A stretch of DNA of 64,000 nucleotides from CAZSSM01 sp964609385 (GCA_964609385.1 CAZSSM010000008.1:1-64000), one strand, 5' to 3'; shown: positions 26,143 through 36,255, counted from the first letter of the stretch. Program-made: numbers and translations. The notes: generated by a model not told the origin, from the letters alone.

Positions 26143-28977
26143 TCAGTCGTTCGAACGACCTTGGAGGCGGTGGAGGGTCCGAAGGACTTCACTGAGGACG
26201 ATCGGGGGGACCTTGCCGAGTCGAAGCTTCTTCGACGATCGAAGCTTCGCTGAAGCGTCGACCGGGTCGCGCGTGAAGACGACGGCGCCCAGCGCGAGGG
26301 AGACATCCGGATCGACGAATCCATAGCTGTAAGCATCTTCGTGCTGGATGACAGCAGTGACCCCGAAGGTCTCGAAGCGTTTGGTATGCTCGAATGACGA
26401 ATCGGAACCACCAAGGCTGACCGTCCCATAGCCGGGTGTCCAACCCGAGTTACCCAGGGGGTAGATCAGGCCCGGAGCGGGGATACGGACGCCTTCGAAA
26501 CGTCGGAGGACGTCTTGTGATTCCTCATCGGGTTCGAGGGTGTAGACGTCGCGGCCGAGCTGGGGAAAGGGCGGAATCAACTCGTAATCGCCGAGCTGGT
26601 CACCCCATGATGCGCGTGCGCTGTCGTCAAGTTCCATAGGGTGGACGATTCCAACGGCCCGAACGTCGTCATCGAACGTCAAGGGTTCGTCTTGAACGTC
26701 GGCGAAGTCGCGTTCCTCGGTGATTCGGAAGGCGTGGAGTAGACCTCCGTCATCATCGAAGGCTCCCCAGACGAGCGGCTGGACGAGAGGGGTCATCAAG
26801 GGGTGGCGGACGAAGAACATCTCGAAGTCGGCGATCACCCAGCGCCTGGTGTTGACCATCGCCTTCTCGAGCCGATCCGCTTGGGTCCGGACGACCTCCT
26901 TGATCTGCCCTTTGATGCGCTTCCAATCGTCGAGCGCGCGTTGGGCGAGTTCGGGGTCGTCCTTGGCGTTGGGCTTGGGGAGGCTGGGGCGAAGCTTGCC
27001 CTTTTCATCTTTGACCATCGGCTTGAGGTCGCCGCCCAGGACGAACGAGAACGAGCGTGGGCCGAACGAGAACTCACGACGGCCTTGCTCATCAAGCCCA
27101 CAGTCGGGGACGATCCGGTCCTCGAGTTGCTCGCGACTCAAGCCACGCTCACGCGCGATCTCGTCGACGAGTTCCTGGGCGCGGGCTTTGACCCCCTGGT
27201 ACTTGAGCTTGCGGGCGATACCGGCCAGTTGCATGAGGGCGACGTCGCTGCCGATGGCGCGGAGGCATTCGAGACCGGTCTTCGCCCGAGCATGCTGACT
27301 CTGGCCCGGCCACTCACGCAGGACCAGCGCGAGTTGGACGGCGCAGGCGTCGTCACCGAGGTGTCCGATCGCGCCGAGCGCCCAACGGTCCTTGGCGGGC
27401 ATGCCGGCGTCGCGCCAGCCCTGGAAGAGGGCCCAGGCGAAGGGATCGCGAACGTGGCGGGAGAGGTGTTGGCGGATCGCCACGAGAAAACGGTGCTGCT
27501 CGCCGAGTGGCGTGGCCATGAGAGCCTTGATGACCTCGGCAACGTGCTCATCGGCGAGTTGGCGATCGTCGACGAGCAGCGGGGGCAGCCGACTCGGATC
27601 GGCCCAGTCGGGGAGCTTCTTGCGATTGGGCGGCCCGAGCGCATTGAGTTCCTCGACGAGCCAGTCGGGCAACGACTCGGCATCGAGCGATTGGTAGTCC
27701 TTAGTGTTGAGGACCTCGTTGCGGATCTTGGCGGTGATCTTGGGATCGTCAGCCCGCTCGAGACATTCGACGATGAGATCCGAATATCCGCGTTGTTTGA
27801 TCCGTCGGAGTTCGTCGAGCGCGGTGTGGGCGATGCGGTCACGGCCGACGGCGACGGGCAGGAGCCCTTCGACGGTGTTGCCGAGTTGGGTATCGAGCCA
27901 TTGTCGTGCCCGCGCGGGAGCCTTGGACCGGACCATGCAGGCCAGCATGTGCGGGACCGCCTCGGGAGCCTGGACCAGGCTCAGAACCTCCAAAAGGGCG
28001 TCGGCCCGGTCCTTCCGCGAGGCGATCAGGACGGATTCGGCGAGGCAGTCGAGCGCGGACAGTTCGGTGCAGGCCAGGAAGGTCCGAGCGTCGCGCGGGG
28101 TCAGCAGGCGGAGGCCCAGGCGTCGCCACTCCGATTCGACCCGCTCGGGCGACTCCAGCGCGAGGACCAGCCGATGTGGCCGTCCGATCATCATCGACAG
28201 GACCAGGTTCGCCTCGTGTGACCAGATCGCCAAAGGAAACCGATCGCTACACCAATCCGAGACGACCGCGCCGATCTCCTCGGACATGCCCAGACCGGCG
28301 GCCATGGCGAGCGTCGCGGAGATCGGTTCGTAGGGGTCGGCCAGCAGGTCGTCGGGACGCAAGCCAGCTCGGATCCGGGTGCGGAGCGATCTGAGCGTGG
28401 CCTCGTCGAGGTAGGGGAAGACCGCGTCGTCGAACCCTTCGAGGAGGATCTCCAGGTACCCCTTGCTGTCCTCATGCTCGCGATCGTGATCGAGGACGAG
28501 ATCCACATACTGCTCCGGCGTCAGGAGTTGCGCCAGGGCATGGGCGGCCAGCGGGGGGATCGTCCTCGAGGCTTCCGAGAGCTTTCGACGGGCCTCAGCG
28601 GGATCGATCTGCCCGTCATACGAGCCCTTGCCCAGCCGCTTGGCATACCGCGCCATGGTCGTTCCCCGCCCCCGCGCCTCGGTAGTGGCCACGAACCAGA
28701 AGTGGGCCTCCTCACGCGAGAGCGACTCGGCCACCTCCAACTCCGACCAATATTCGCGGGTGCGGGCCTTATCGGTCCGCAACCGGGCCAACCGCGCAAC
28801 ACAGGCCTCCTGATCGAACGGCTCGGGCTCGTCGCGAACCCAACGGGGATGGGCACGAAACTTGGCGCGAGCCCAATCGACCGGGTCGAGCGCGATCGTC
28901 CGCGTGATCCGCAAGTCGACCTCCGAACCCTCGGTCGTCCCTGAACCCGCCGTCTTGTTCACCGTCATCGTCGCCAT
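26143..28977 (-). CDS. DUF4132-domain protein, YehI/MolR-like
   Basis: The ATG at 28977 is favoured because AGAGG lies nine bases upstream; an in-frame ATG at 28983 is only a few bases from that site. The protein has about 944 residues. It is predominantly helical, with HEAT/ARM-like repeats in the first 450 residues, a segment LPDWADPSRLPPLL near 460, and the conserved DUF4132 region around 640 (FSFGPRSFSFVLGGDLKPM). No WGR domain is visible at its N-terminus, unlike the E. coli relative. It is the first gene of the operon that runs through the MoxR ATPase, DUF5682, vWA and SWIM-like genes. The role of DUF4132 is not established; the old molybdate-regulation claim for MolR is weak. Confidence 0.87.
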   Translation of the reverse strand: MATMTVNKTAGSGTTEGSEVDLRITRTIALDPVDWARAKFRAHPRWVRDEPEPFDQEACVARLARLRTDKARTREYWSELEVAESLSREEAHFWFVATTEARGRGTTMARYAKRLGKGSYDGQIDPAEARRKLSEASRTIPPLAAHALAQLLTPEQYVDLVLDHDREHEDSKGYLEILLEGFDDAVFPYLDEATLRSLRTRIRAGLRPDDLLADPYEPISATLAMAAGLGMSEEIGAVVSDWCSDRFPLAIWSHEANLVLSMMIGRPHRLVLALESPERVESEWRRLGLRLLTPRDARTFLACTELSALDCLAESVLIASRKDRADALLEVLSLVQAPEAVPHMLACMVRSKAPARARQWLDTQLGNTVEGLLPVAVGRDRIAHTALDELRRIKQRGYSDLIVECLERADDPKITAKIRNEVLNTKDYQSLDAESLPDWLVEELNALGPPNRKKLPDWADPSRLPPLLVDDRQLADEHVAEVIKALMATPLGEQHRFLVAIRQHLSRHVRDPFAWALFQGWRDAGMPAKDRWALGAIGHLGDDACAVQLALVLREWPGQSQHARAKTGLECLRAIGSDVALMQLAGIARKLKYQGVKARAQELVDEIARERGLSREQLEDRIVPDCGLDEQGRREFSFGPRSFSFVLGGDLKPMVKDEKGKLRPSLPKPNAKDDPELAQRALDDWKRIKGQIKEVVRTQADRLEKAMVNTRRWVIADFEMFFVRHPLMTPLVQPLVWGAFDDDGGLLHAFRITEERDFADVQDEPLTFDDDVRAVGIVHPMELDDSARASWGDQLGDYELIPPFPQLGRDVYTLEPDEESQDVLRRFEGVRIPAPGLIYPLGNSGWTPGYGTVSLGGSDSSFEHTKRFETFGVTAVIQHEDAYSYGFVDPDVSLALGAVVFTRDPVDASAKLRSSKKLRLGKVPPIVLSEVLRTLHRLQGRSND

Positions 28978-28983
28978 GGCCAT

Positions 28984-29413
28984 GCCCCTCTTGACTCCGG
29001 CTGAGTCGATCGGCTCCTCCGGCGAAATCCTCCAAACCCGCGTTTCTGGATGATACTCTAGGACGACCCAATACGGAACATTTGTCCAGTAAATTTCGTT
29101 GCTTTTTCGACGGCACGAGCCTCCGAAGTGGTTGCGTCGGGGTCCGTGTTCTTGGACGATGCAGTTCTCGTGAAGAACTCGGTCCTCGGTGCCAGGGGCA
29201 AGTCAGCCCTGGACCGCATGGGCACGGGCATGGATGTTCTGTTGGGACGTGTCTCAAGGGGCTCCATTTTTGTCACGAGCGGTCGGCCTGACGACCAATC
29301 CGGTTGGGAACGCGGTCGAAGATCGACTTGGAGGCATCCGGGGTCGGGAGATCGCCTCGAACCCGACCCGAATTGGCACTCGCGAGGCGAAAACGCGATC
29401 AAGGGGTCGAGAC
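28984..29413. other. Divergent intergenic region
   Basis: These 430 bases lie between the leftward yeh-type operon and the rightward reductase gene and should contain both promoters. A moderately AT-rich patch lies at 29085-29115. A possible minus-strand -10 (TATCAT at 29055-29050) lacks a good -35. A hairpin CCAGGG...CCTGG at about 29192-29212 is visible. Open frames here look like shadows. Confidence 0.45.
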
Positions 29414-30448
29414 ATGGGACGAGCGAACGACGGCCCGGCACCGTTGGGGCGACGCGCGTTTCTCGCGGCGGGTTTGGCCGCAGGTGTCCTGCCGGGGACC
29501 GTGTCGGCCCAGCAGGACGACGCGTTGGGGCCGGAGGCCTCCGAGATCCCCGCGCGAGAGTTCGGCAAGACAGGCTGGACCTTGCCGAGGCTGGCCTATG
29601 GTGGGGCGGCCTTACCCAAGGTCTGGGGCAGCCCGCTCTCGACCGAGGAGCGGGTCGAGTTGGTCCGATACGCCTTTCGGCGTGGCCTCCGTTACTTCGA
29701 CACGGCCGGTAATTACATGGAGAGCCAGGCGATCCTCGGCGAAGCGCTCAAGGACATCCGTCGCGAGGTGTTCCTGGTCACAAAGGTCGAGACGACCGAT
29801 CCGTCGGAGGTCCGAGCCGCCGTTGAAAGCTCCTTGGAGGAACTACAGACCGATTACCTCGACGCGGTCCTGATTCATGGGACACCCGGCCTGGAGCAGA
29901 TGAGCGTGTCGCGCGCGATGGAGGTCTACGACGCGCTGGCCAAGCTCCGCGACGAGAAGATCATCAGACACCTGGGCTTGTCGGCCCACGGCTACTTCGA
30001 CAAGGCGTTGGCGTTGATCGACTCGGGCGGTTTCGACCTCTGCATGCTGGCCTACGGGTACATTCCACGCGGCTACGACCAGGTCCACTCGGCCCGGATG
30101 ATCACGCTCCGGGACGCCTGCCTGGCCCGGGCGCACGAACTGGGCCTGGGGATCGCCGCGATGAAGGTCGTTGGCGCGGGGATGCTGGGGGCCTGGGCGC
30201 CTTACATTGTGCCGGAGTTCGACCGGGCGCGCCTGCAAGGACTCCCCGGCGCGGCCATTCGTCACGTCCTGGCCGACGAGCGGATCGACGTGCTCGTCAT
30301 CGGCATGCGGCTCAAGGAGGAGATCGACGCGAACATTCAGACCTTCTCGGCCAACCCCGACTACACGACCGAAGACCGCGCGCTGCTCGCCGAGTACGGC
30401 GCGCGGGTCTACGAAAGCGACGCGATCAAGCGGATGCGGATCGAGTGA
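29414..30448 (+). CDS. Aldo/keto reductase with Tat signal
   Basis: The ATG at 29414 has AAGGGG seven bases upstream and gives 344 residues. The N-terminus has a twin-arginine signal (GRRAFLAAGLAAG), so the enzyme is probably exported folded. The (beta/alpha)8 reductase tetrad can be placed: Asp and Tyr in YFDTAGNYMES, Lys in VFLVTKVE, His in AVLIHG. NAD(P)H-dependent carbonyl reduction or alcohol oxidation is the family role, and the substrate is unknown. Export is notable because NADPH is cytoplasmic, though Tat-exported AKR-like proteins are common in planctomycetes and related bacteria. The next gene follows after 45 bases and is also Tat-exported. Confidence 0.9.
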   Translation: MGRANDGPAPLGRRAFLAAGLAAGVLPGTVSAQQDDALGPEASEIPAREFGKTGWTLPRLAYGGAALPKVWGSPLSTEERVELVRYAFRRGLRYFDTAGNYMESQAILGEALKDIRREVFLVTKVETTDPSEVRAAVESSLEELQTDYLDAVLIHGTPGLEQMSVSRAMEVYDALAKLRDEKIIRHLGLSAHGYFDKALALIDSGGFDLCMLAYGYIPRGYDQVHSARMITLRDACLARAHELGLGIAAMKVVGAGMLGAWAPYIVPEFDRARLQGLPGAAIRHVLADERIDVLVIGMRLKEEIDANIQTFSANPDYTTEDRALLAEYGARVYESDAIKRMRIE

Positions 30449-30493
30449 TCCGGAGTGATCGCCCTTCCTTCCCCTCAACGTGGAGCACCTTCG

Positions 30494-31489
30494 ATGCGAC
30501 GAACACCCGAGGCGTCGACGCGACGCGAGTTCCTGACCCGGGCCACAGCGGTCGGCCTGGGAGCCCTGGCTGCGCCTCGCTTGGCGGCCGATGAGGCAGC
30601 CTCGAAGCCGGGCGGGCGGATCTCCTACTTCGTCAACGGCGAGATCCACGTCAACGTGCCGGGCCAGCCGGAGAGCACGCCGCTGACAACCGGACACGAT
30701 GACTTCAAGCCGTCCTGGTCCAAGACCGGCGACATGCTCGTCTGTTTTCGACGGACCAAGAACGACCCTGTTACGGTCAATTGGAAGAGTGCGATCTTCA
30801 TCATCAATGTCGACGGCACCGGCTTCCACATGCTCTCCGACGGCTCGGGAACCGACTTCAACCCCACCTGGACCCGCGACGGGCAGAACACGCCGATCTG
30901 GAACCGCAAGAACGCCAAGACCGGCGGCTTCTTCGTGGTCGGAGGTCACGTCGGCGGCCAACCCGGCCAGGAGGAAGCGATCACCGACGAGGGGTTCCAT
31001 ACCTGGGTCTATTCGAGCCTCAATGACGGTCGACTGCTGGTCGGCTCGCTTCACCCAGACCTCGGGTGGGGCTACTACCTGATGACGCGTCGGGACGGGC
31101 AAGACCCCCTCTATGAGCGGATCGACTGCGAGTTGGTCTCCAAAGGTCTGCTGGACCGGGTGAGCGTCTCCCCCAGCGAGTCGAAGGTCTGCTTCGAGTT
31201 CCAGGAGGGGTTCGAGTATCGGGATCCGGGCCGGACGCTCTACATCGCCGACTTCGACCCGACGTCACGTCGGATCACCAACCTGAAGCCGATCGCCAAC
31301 GAGGACCGGAAGCCGTACTGGTACGCCTATCCGCGCTGGATCGATGGGGAGTCGTCGGTCGTCTACCACCGGAGCGCGGGCAAGGGCCAACTTTTCGTCT
31401 ACCGGCTGGAGGACGGCACGACCCAGCGCGTCTCCACCAACCCAGACGCCGATTACCGCTATCCGCACGGCGAGGCCGCGCCCTGCTAA
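30494..31489 (+). CDS. Tat-exported TolB/PD40-like beta-propeller protein
   Basis: The ATG at 30494 gives 331 residues. The N-terminus has TRREFLTRATAVGLGALAAP, a clear twin-arginine signal. The mature part is built of PD40-type blades, for example DDFKPSWSKTGDMLVCFRR and DFNPTWTRDGQNTPIW, seen in TolB and oligogalacturonate-lyase-like propellers. No catalytic site was recognised. It follows the reductase by 45 bases and is directly followed by the DUF5946 gene, so the three probably form an operon. A periplasmic binding or sensing role is inference. Confidence 0.82.
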   Translation: MRRTPEASTRREFLTRATAVGLGALAAPRLAADEAASKPGGRISYFVNGEIHVNVPGQPESTPLTTGHDDFKPSWSKTGDMLVCFRRTKNDPVTVNWKSAIFIINVDGTGFHMLSDGSGTDFNPTWTRDGQNTPIWNRKNAKTGGFFVVGGHVGGQPGQEEAITDEGFHTWVYSSLNDGRLLVGSLHPDLGWGYYLMTRRDGQDPLYERIDCELVSKGLLDRVSVSPSESKVCFEFQEGFEYRDPGRTLYIADFDPTSRRITNLKPIANEDRKPYWYAYPRWIDGESSVVYHRSAGKGQLFVYRLEDGTTQRVSTNPDADYRYPHGEAAPC

Positions 31490-32065
31490 ATGGGGACCGC
31501 GACCGCAATGCTCGAACCCTGCCCGGGATGCGGGGCGCTCTATCCACCGTCAACCGGACCGACGCACGCGTATATCGGGGCGTCGGCCGGTTGTTGGTCG
31601 TTTTTCACGTTTCTCAACGCCGGGCAGTCGCCCGATCCGGAGATCCTCGCTCGGTCGCGCGTCCCCGGATCACCTCCATTGCCTCGAGGCGCGTCGGGAG
31701 AGCCGCATCTCGGTTCGCTCTTCATCGACGCCTACGGCGTCCAGCACCACGGGGACGACTCGCCTCGGGCGATCCAATCGGTCGCCGTTCACCTGCTCAC
31801 GCTCCACGGGATTCTCCGCATCGGACATCCCGTGGAGAGGGCGCACTGGCTCCGACGTCGGGCCCTCCGACATCGGGGCGTCTTCGAAAAGCTGGAACCC
31901 CCACCACTCGGGAGCATGTTGACCATCCGCCACCTGTTCCCGGGCGGCGGAGTCAGCAAAATCGTTTCGAAGGACGAGTATATTCTGTCGGTCTACGAGG
32001 TCTGGTCTGCGACCCACGCCGAGACGGTCGCCGACTGGTACGCCCGGCTCGTCGCCCCGGACTAG
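31490..32065 (+). CDS. DUF5946-family protein
   Basis: A protein of 191 residues from the ATG that directly follows the stop of the previous gene; an ATG at 31508 is an equally possible start. The first residues hold PCPGCGALYP, a zinc-binding-like C-x-x-C, then THAYIGASAGCW, and mid-protein LFIDAYGVQHHGDDSPRAIQSVAVHL, all features of DUF5946 proteins. The histidines and cysteines suggest a metal-binding protein, but no function is known. It ends the three-gene run and faces the large leftward gene across a 314-base gap. Confidence 0.82.
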   Translation: MGTATAMLEPCPGCGALYPPSTGPTHAYIGASAGCWSFFTFLNAGQSPDPEILARSRVPGSPPLPRGASGEPHLGSLFIDAYGVQHHGDDSPRAIQSVAVHLLTLHGILRIGHPVERAHWLRRRALRHRGVFEKLEPPPLGSMLTIRHLFPGGGVSKIVSKDEYILSVYEVWSATHAETVADWYARLVAPD

Positions 32066-32379
32066 CAAACACATACGAATGAGTTTTTATGTTTGGCTTA
32101 TTCAGAACACAGGTTAGTTCACGAAGGTGGCATGACGTTATTCTTGGTCCCAATCCCACTGGGTGCCGTGCACGGGTGGCTGGGGACTGCAAGCGCAGCG
32201 AGCAGACCCCGGGATCGATATCTCGAGTCGGCAAACCCTCCTCCACAATGGTCAGCCCACTCACCCGGCTCGGCCCGGGGGTCTGGCCCCAAAGCGGACC
32301 AGTCCCCAACCACTGGTCTGCTCGAGAAAACCGCAGAGCTACCGATTTCGCCTCATGAGCCACGCAGGTTTCTCCCGAC
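32066..32379. other. Convergent intergenic region with hairpin
   Basis: This region lies between two genes that end toward each other. An inverted repeat at 32295-32303 and 32312-32320 (CGGACCAGT and ACTGGTCTG) could act as a two-way terminator, though no T tract follows. GGCTGGGGACTG near 32179 and CAGTCCCCAACC near 32300 also form a longer-range inverted pair. No gene is supported here. Confidence 0.45.
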
Positions 32380-35300
32380 TCATGAACCGCTCCCGCCTCC
32401 GCCTGACCCATTGATGTCGAGTCTGTCGATCACTGGCGTCTCGACGGTGATCGCTAGGACGATCGGCGCGGTGGGATCGTCCCCCTTAAGCAGTTCGATC
32501 GCCGCGATGGGGAGATCCTGACGCTCGGGTTCGATCCGGAGGTACCGGACTTGCTGACCGTTGCCGACCTCGAAGGCGAACTCCGACTGGGGGACGTCGA
32601 CGCGTCGGATGTAGTCGGCAAGATGAATGCCGTTGATCAGCGGGTGGTCCTCGGACGACCCGTCATCGTAGTGGATCCGGACGATCATCGAGGCGGTCTG
32701 TTCGCGAACGGCCGGGTAGCTCCAACCGCCGATGCCGCCGAGCAGATGGATCGTCTGGGCCGGCGCGTTGACAGGCAGCCTCAACGAGCGCGGCATGGTC
32801 GGCGGCAAGGTACCGCGTGGACCGTTGAGCAGGACGATGTTGGGCCGCGAGCGACCCTCAGGATCGACGACGACGAAGGGGACTTCCTGGATGTTGAGCG
32901 GCTCCCAAGAGTCGAGGACGATCCGATCGAGTCCACGATCGCCCTCATGAAAAAGCCCCTTCGTGCTGATGGCGGTGGCGACCTCAACCAGCGGCAAGGG
33001 GATGAAACGCCTGGGTGCCGTCAGGAAACCGAGGAGGGCGACCAACTCGTCCTCGGACATTTGCTGCTCGAACCCTTCGGGCATGAGCGATTTCTGGGAT
33101 CCGATCAGTTGATCAATCTCCGATCGCGGCACGATATAACGTTTGGCTTGCGTGTCGATCAATTCGATGGTCGTACGCGACTCGGCGGCAAGCATGCCGT
33201 TGACGAAGCGGCCATCGAGGGTGATCAGGTTGTAGACCTGGTAGTTGCCCTCGACGCTTCGCGACGGGTCGATGATGTGCGTCAGCAACTCCTCGCGCGG
33301 ATGGACCGCCATGCCGGTGAGGTTGGGTCCGATCTGCTGCCCGATCTCACCATAGATATGGCATGACGCACAGTGCTTGAGGAACATCGTCCGACCGAGC
33401 GCCGGGTCACCGTCACGTTCGGCCAGCGGTAATAGGCGCTGAAGAACGCGATCGCGGTCGGGATCGGGCAGGTCGCCCCCGTCGGCAAGTTGCTCCTGGA
33501 CGCGTCGACGGACATCCGCATCGGGGTGGTTGCGGAGCGATTGTCGCTGATTGAGGCCCAGCTCGGTGAGCCGGACGGTCCCTTGATCGACCGCATCGAG
33601 CAGGCGCTCGGTCCATTCGGGTCGTCCGAGCAGGACGCCGAAGGCTTCGCGCCGCGCGTCGGGAGTCCATCGCGGACTCCGGTCCAAGATCGCTCCAGCG
33701 AGCGACTCGGCGGTGCTGGCAGAGAGGGCGTCGAAGATCCCGTTGGCGAGTTCCAACGAAGTCTGGGGACCGAGCCGATCGAGCAGCCCCTCGACGACCT
33801 CGACCGAGTCGGGTCGGAACGCGACCAGTTCCTCGGCCGCTTCGATCCGACGATCGGTGGCCAGCGCGCCATCGTCGACCAGTCCGAGGAGGCCCTCAAC
33901 GATCTCAGGGGCGAACCGGTTCAGTTGGTCGGTCCGCCACGCCACGGCCAGTTGGACCAACGGAGCGCGGTCGTTGACATCGAGGCGCTTGTAGATGCCG
34001 GGCAAGATCGCCTCGGCCCCTGGATTGAGCACGATCGAGTGATCGTCGGGCCAGCCATCGCGGAGCCCAGTCAGCAGGGCCGAGGCGAGGGCAGGTGGGG
34101 CTTTGGCCAACGACTCGACGATCCGACCGGTCTCCTCAGTGTCAGGGGCCCCTCGGGCCAGATGCTCGCCTACGATTCGGACGGTCCGTAGGGCATGGGC
34201 ATCTTCCTGACCTTCTTCGTCGACTTCAGCGGGCCGACCCGTGCTGGCACCAAGCAACGCGTCGAGAAAGCTCAAGGCGTGCATAGCGGCAGCGCTGGTG
34301 TTGGCGTCGGCCAACCAGCGGTCGGCCCGAATGTCGGGGTCTTGGACCATCTGGGCCAAGACAGAGCCGACCTCAGGGTGAGCTGGTGCGTCGGCCAGGG
34401 CGAGCAGGCCGGCGAGGCGGACCTGAGCATCGGGGTCCTCGAGCACGCTGGATGCGAGCAGCACGTCGGCCGATTCGTCGGTCGTCGGAAGGGCCTGGAC
34501 GGCGTTGCGACGGACTCCAGCCGAGGGATGGGCAAGGGCTTTGTGGACGATCGCCAACGCTTCGGGATCGTCCCTCAATGAGCCGAGCCCATGCAGGGTC
34601 CAGATCGCGTGAATGGCGCCGACGTTCAGGCCGATCGGATCGACGTCGAAGTCCTCGACGAGTTGGCAAAGGGCCGGCACAACGTCGACACGGCCACGTT
34701 CGACGAGCAGCCGCTGGGCGTGGCTCCGCCAGAGCATGTTGGGATGCGTCAACGCCTCAACGAGCCGTTCGGGATCAGCGCCCGTCAACGCCTCGGCGCG
34801 CCAGTCGTCACGACGGTTCGGTTCGTAGACGAGCCGGTAGATCCGACCGTGTACCTTGTCGCGGAGGTCGGTGACATAGGCGTTGCCGCGACCCGACTCG
34901 AACCCGTTGGGTGTCGGGTTGTGCTGGACGATATAGTTGTACCAGTCGAGGATCCAGACCGAGCCGTCGGGCCCGACCTCGGCCATGATCGGGGCCGACC
35001 ACTCGTCATCGCTGGCCACGAGGTTGCAGGGGCTGGTCGAGGCGAAGCCGGCACCCTCACGGATCAGCTCGAAGGTGCCGACGAGGTGGCCAGTCGGTCC
35101 GCAAACGAACGCGGTCCGGTTCCACCATGTGGACGGGTAGCTCCTCGCCGTGTAGAGCGCATGCCCCGCGCCGGCGGTGTAGCCGCCGTGGTGGTCGACC
35201 TGGCGGACCTGATCGGTGATCGGATCGAAGAGGTGATCATCGGCGATCGAGCCGATCGGGGACGGCGACCAACCGCGAACGCGCTCGTAGTACCGGTTGG

Positions 35301-36255
35301 CCATCGGCATGAACACGCTGGGGTTTCGGTTGGCCGTCGAGCCGAAGATCAAGCCCTCCTCGCTCAAGCCAAGGCCCCAGGTGTTGTTATCGGTCGAGCG
35401 GAGGAACTCGAGGTCGGTGACGTGCGGCGGATCCTGATCGTCGAGCCGGAACCGAAAGAAACCCATCCGGAACCGCTGCTGGGGCCGACCATCGATCATC
35501 GGCTGAGAGTTGTTGTAGCCTTGCATCGCATAAAACCAATTGTCGAAGCCATAACGCATGTTGCTCACACCGCCATGGGTGTCGCCCAACGCCCAGTTGG
35601 AGATCAACACGTGACGGACGTCGGCGCGATCGTCGCCGTCGAGATCCTTGAGATAGAGCGTCTCGACCCCGTTCTGGACGATCACCCCGCCTCGATGGAA
35701 GGTCAGGCTGGTCGGGATGCTCAGGTCCTCAGCAAAGACGGTGAACCGATCGGCGCGGCCGTCGTCGTCGGTGTCCTCGACGATCCGGATCCGGTCCCGG
35801 CCACGGCCCGGCCGGAGGTCGTTGGGATAATCGACCGTCTCGCAGACCCAGAGCCGACCCCGTTCGTCCCAGGCCATGCAGATCGGCTTGCCACCCAGTT
35901 CGGGTTCGGAGGCGAACAGCTCCAATCGGAACCCGACCGGCGTCACGTAATGCTTCCGCGACTCCAATGGCGACAACGGCCGGGGCATCCGGCTGTAGGC
36001 CCGACCCTGCGTCCCCCAGCGCTGACCAGGAAGATAGTTGGGGATCCTGGGGCCCACATCGATGAACTCGATCGGAGCGACATCGAGCCGAGGCGCGATC
36101 ATCGACGGCACCTCGAACCGATCGCGGTCGTCCAACTCCGATTCCACTCTGGGGCTCAATCCGCCGAACGTTTCCCCATGAACGCCAAGGCCGATGCCCA
36201 GTGACATCAGCAGGAATTGGAGAGTCACAACGTGATGACAATGCACCCAAAGCAT
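32380..36255 (-). CDS. PVC-type dehydrogenase-like protein with HEAT repeats and c-type heme motif
   Basis: A protein of 1,291 residues with a hydrophobic leader (LQFLLMSLGIGLG). The N-terminal half matches the membrane-bound dehydrogenase-like propeller of Pirellula/Verrucomicrobium proteins (GFRLELFASEPEL, PICMAWDERGRLWVCE, DDGRADRFTVF, WILDWYN). Helical HEAT-like repeats follow from about residue 520 to 930 (ALAHPSAGVRRNAVQAL). A c-type heme site KHCASCH lies near 961-966, followed by IGPNLTGMA and HIIDPSRSVEGNYQVY, the classic heme-binding module of this group. A beta-rich C-terminus ends with a glycine/serine tail. It is probably a periplasmic or surface redox protein oxidising a sugar-like substrate; substrate and partner are unknown. 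It is monocistronic. Confidence 0.9.
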   Translation of the reverse strand: MLWVHCHHVVTLQFLLMSLGIGLGVHGETFGGLSPRVESELDDRDRFEVPSMIAPRLDVAPIEFIDVGPRIPNYLPGQRWGTQGRAYSRMPRPLSPLESRKHYVTPVGFRLELFASEPELGGKPICMAWDERGRLWVCETVDYPNDLRPGRGRDRIRIVEDTDDDGRADRFTVFAEDLSIPTSLTFHRGGVIVQNGVETLYLKDLDGDDRADVRHVLISNWALGDTHGGVSNMRYGFDNWFYAMQGYNNSQPMIDGRPQQRFRMGFFRFRLDDQDPPHVTDLEFLRSTDNNTWGLGLSEEGLIFGSTANRNPSVFMPMANRYYERVRGWSPSPIGSIADDHLFDPITDQVRQVDHHGGYTAGAGHALYTARSYPSTWWNRTAFVCGPTGHLVGTFELIREGAGFASTSPCNLVASDDEWSAPIMAEVGPDGSVWILDWYNYIVQHNPTPNGFESGRGNAYVTDLRDKVHGRIYRLVYEPNRRDDWRAEALTGADPERLVEALTHPNMLWRSHAQRLLVERGRVDVVPALCQLVEDFDVDPIGLNVGAIHAIWTLHGLGSLRDDPEALAIVHKALAHPSAGVRRNAVQALPTTDESADVLLASSVLEDPDAQVRLAGLLALADAPAHPEVGSVLAQMVQDPDIRADRWLADANTSAAAMHALSFLDALLGASTGRPAEVDEEGQEDAHALRTVRIVGEHLARGAPDTEETGRIVESLAKAPPALASALLTGLRDGWPDDHSIVLNPGAEAILPGIYKRLDVNDRAPLVQLAVAWRTDQLNRFAPEIVEGLLGLVDDGALATDRRIEAAEELVAFRPDSVEVVEGLLDRLGPQTSLELANGIFDALSASTAESLAGAILDRSPRWTPDARREAFGVLLGRPEWTERLLDAVDQGTVRLTELGLNQRQSLRNHPDADVRRRVQEQLADGGDLPDPDRDRVLQRLLPLAERDGDPALGRTMFLKHCASCHIYGEIGQQIGPNLTGMAVHPREELLTHIIDPSRSVEGNYQVYNLITLDGRFVNGMLAAESRTTIELIDTQAKRYIVPRSEIDQLIGSQKSLMPEGFEQQMSEDELVALLGFLTAPRRFIPLPLVEVATAISTKGLFHEGDRGLDRIVLDSWEPLNIQEVPFVVVDPEGRSRPNIVLLNGPRGTLPPTMPRSLRLPVNAPAQTIHLLGGIGGWSYPAVREQTASMIVRIHYDDGSSEDHPLINGIHLADYIRRVDVPQSEFAFEVGNGQQVRYLRIEPERQDLPIAAIELLKGDDPTAPIVLAITVETPVIDRLDINGSGGGGSGS

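Noticed and set aside
26143..28977. Molybdate regulator (MolR)
   Set aside because: The old name for the E. coli relative is not backed by domain evidence, and no molybdate genes are nearby.
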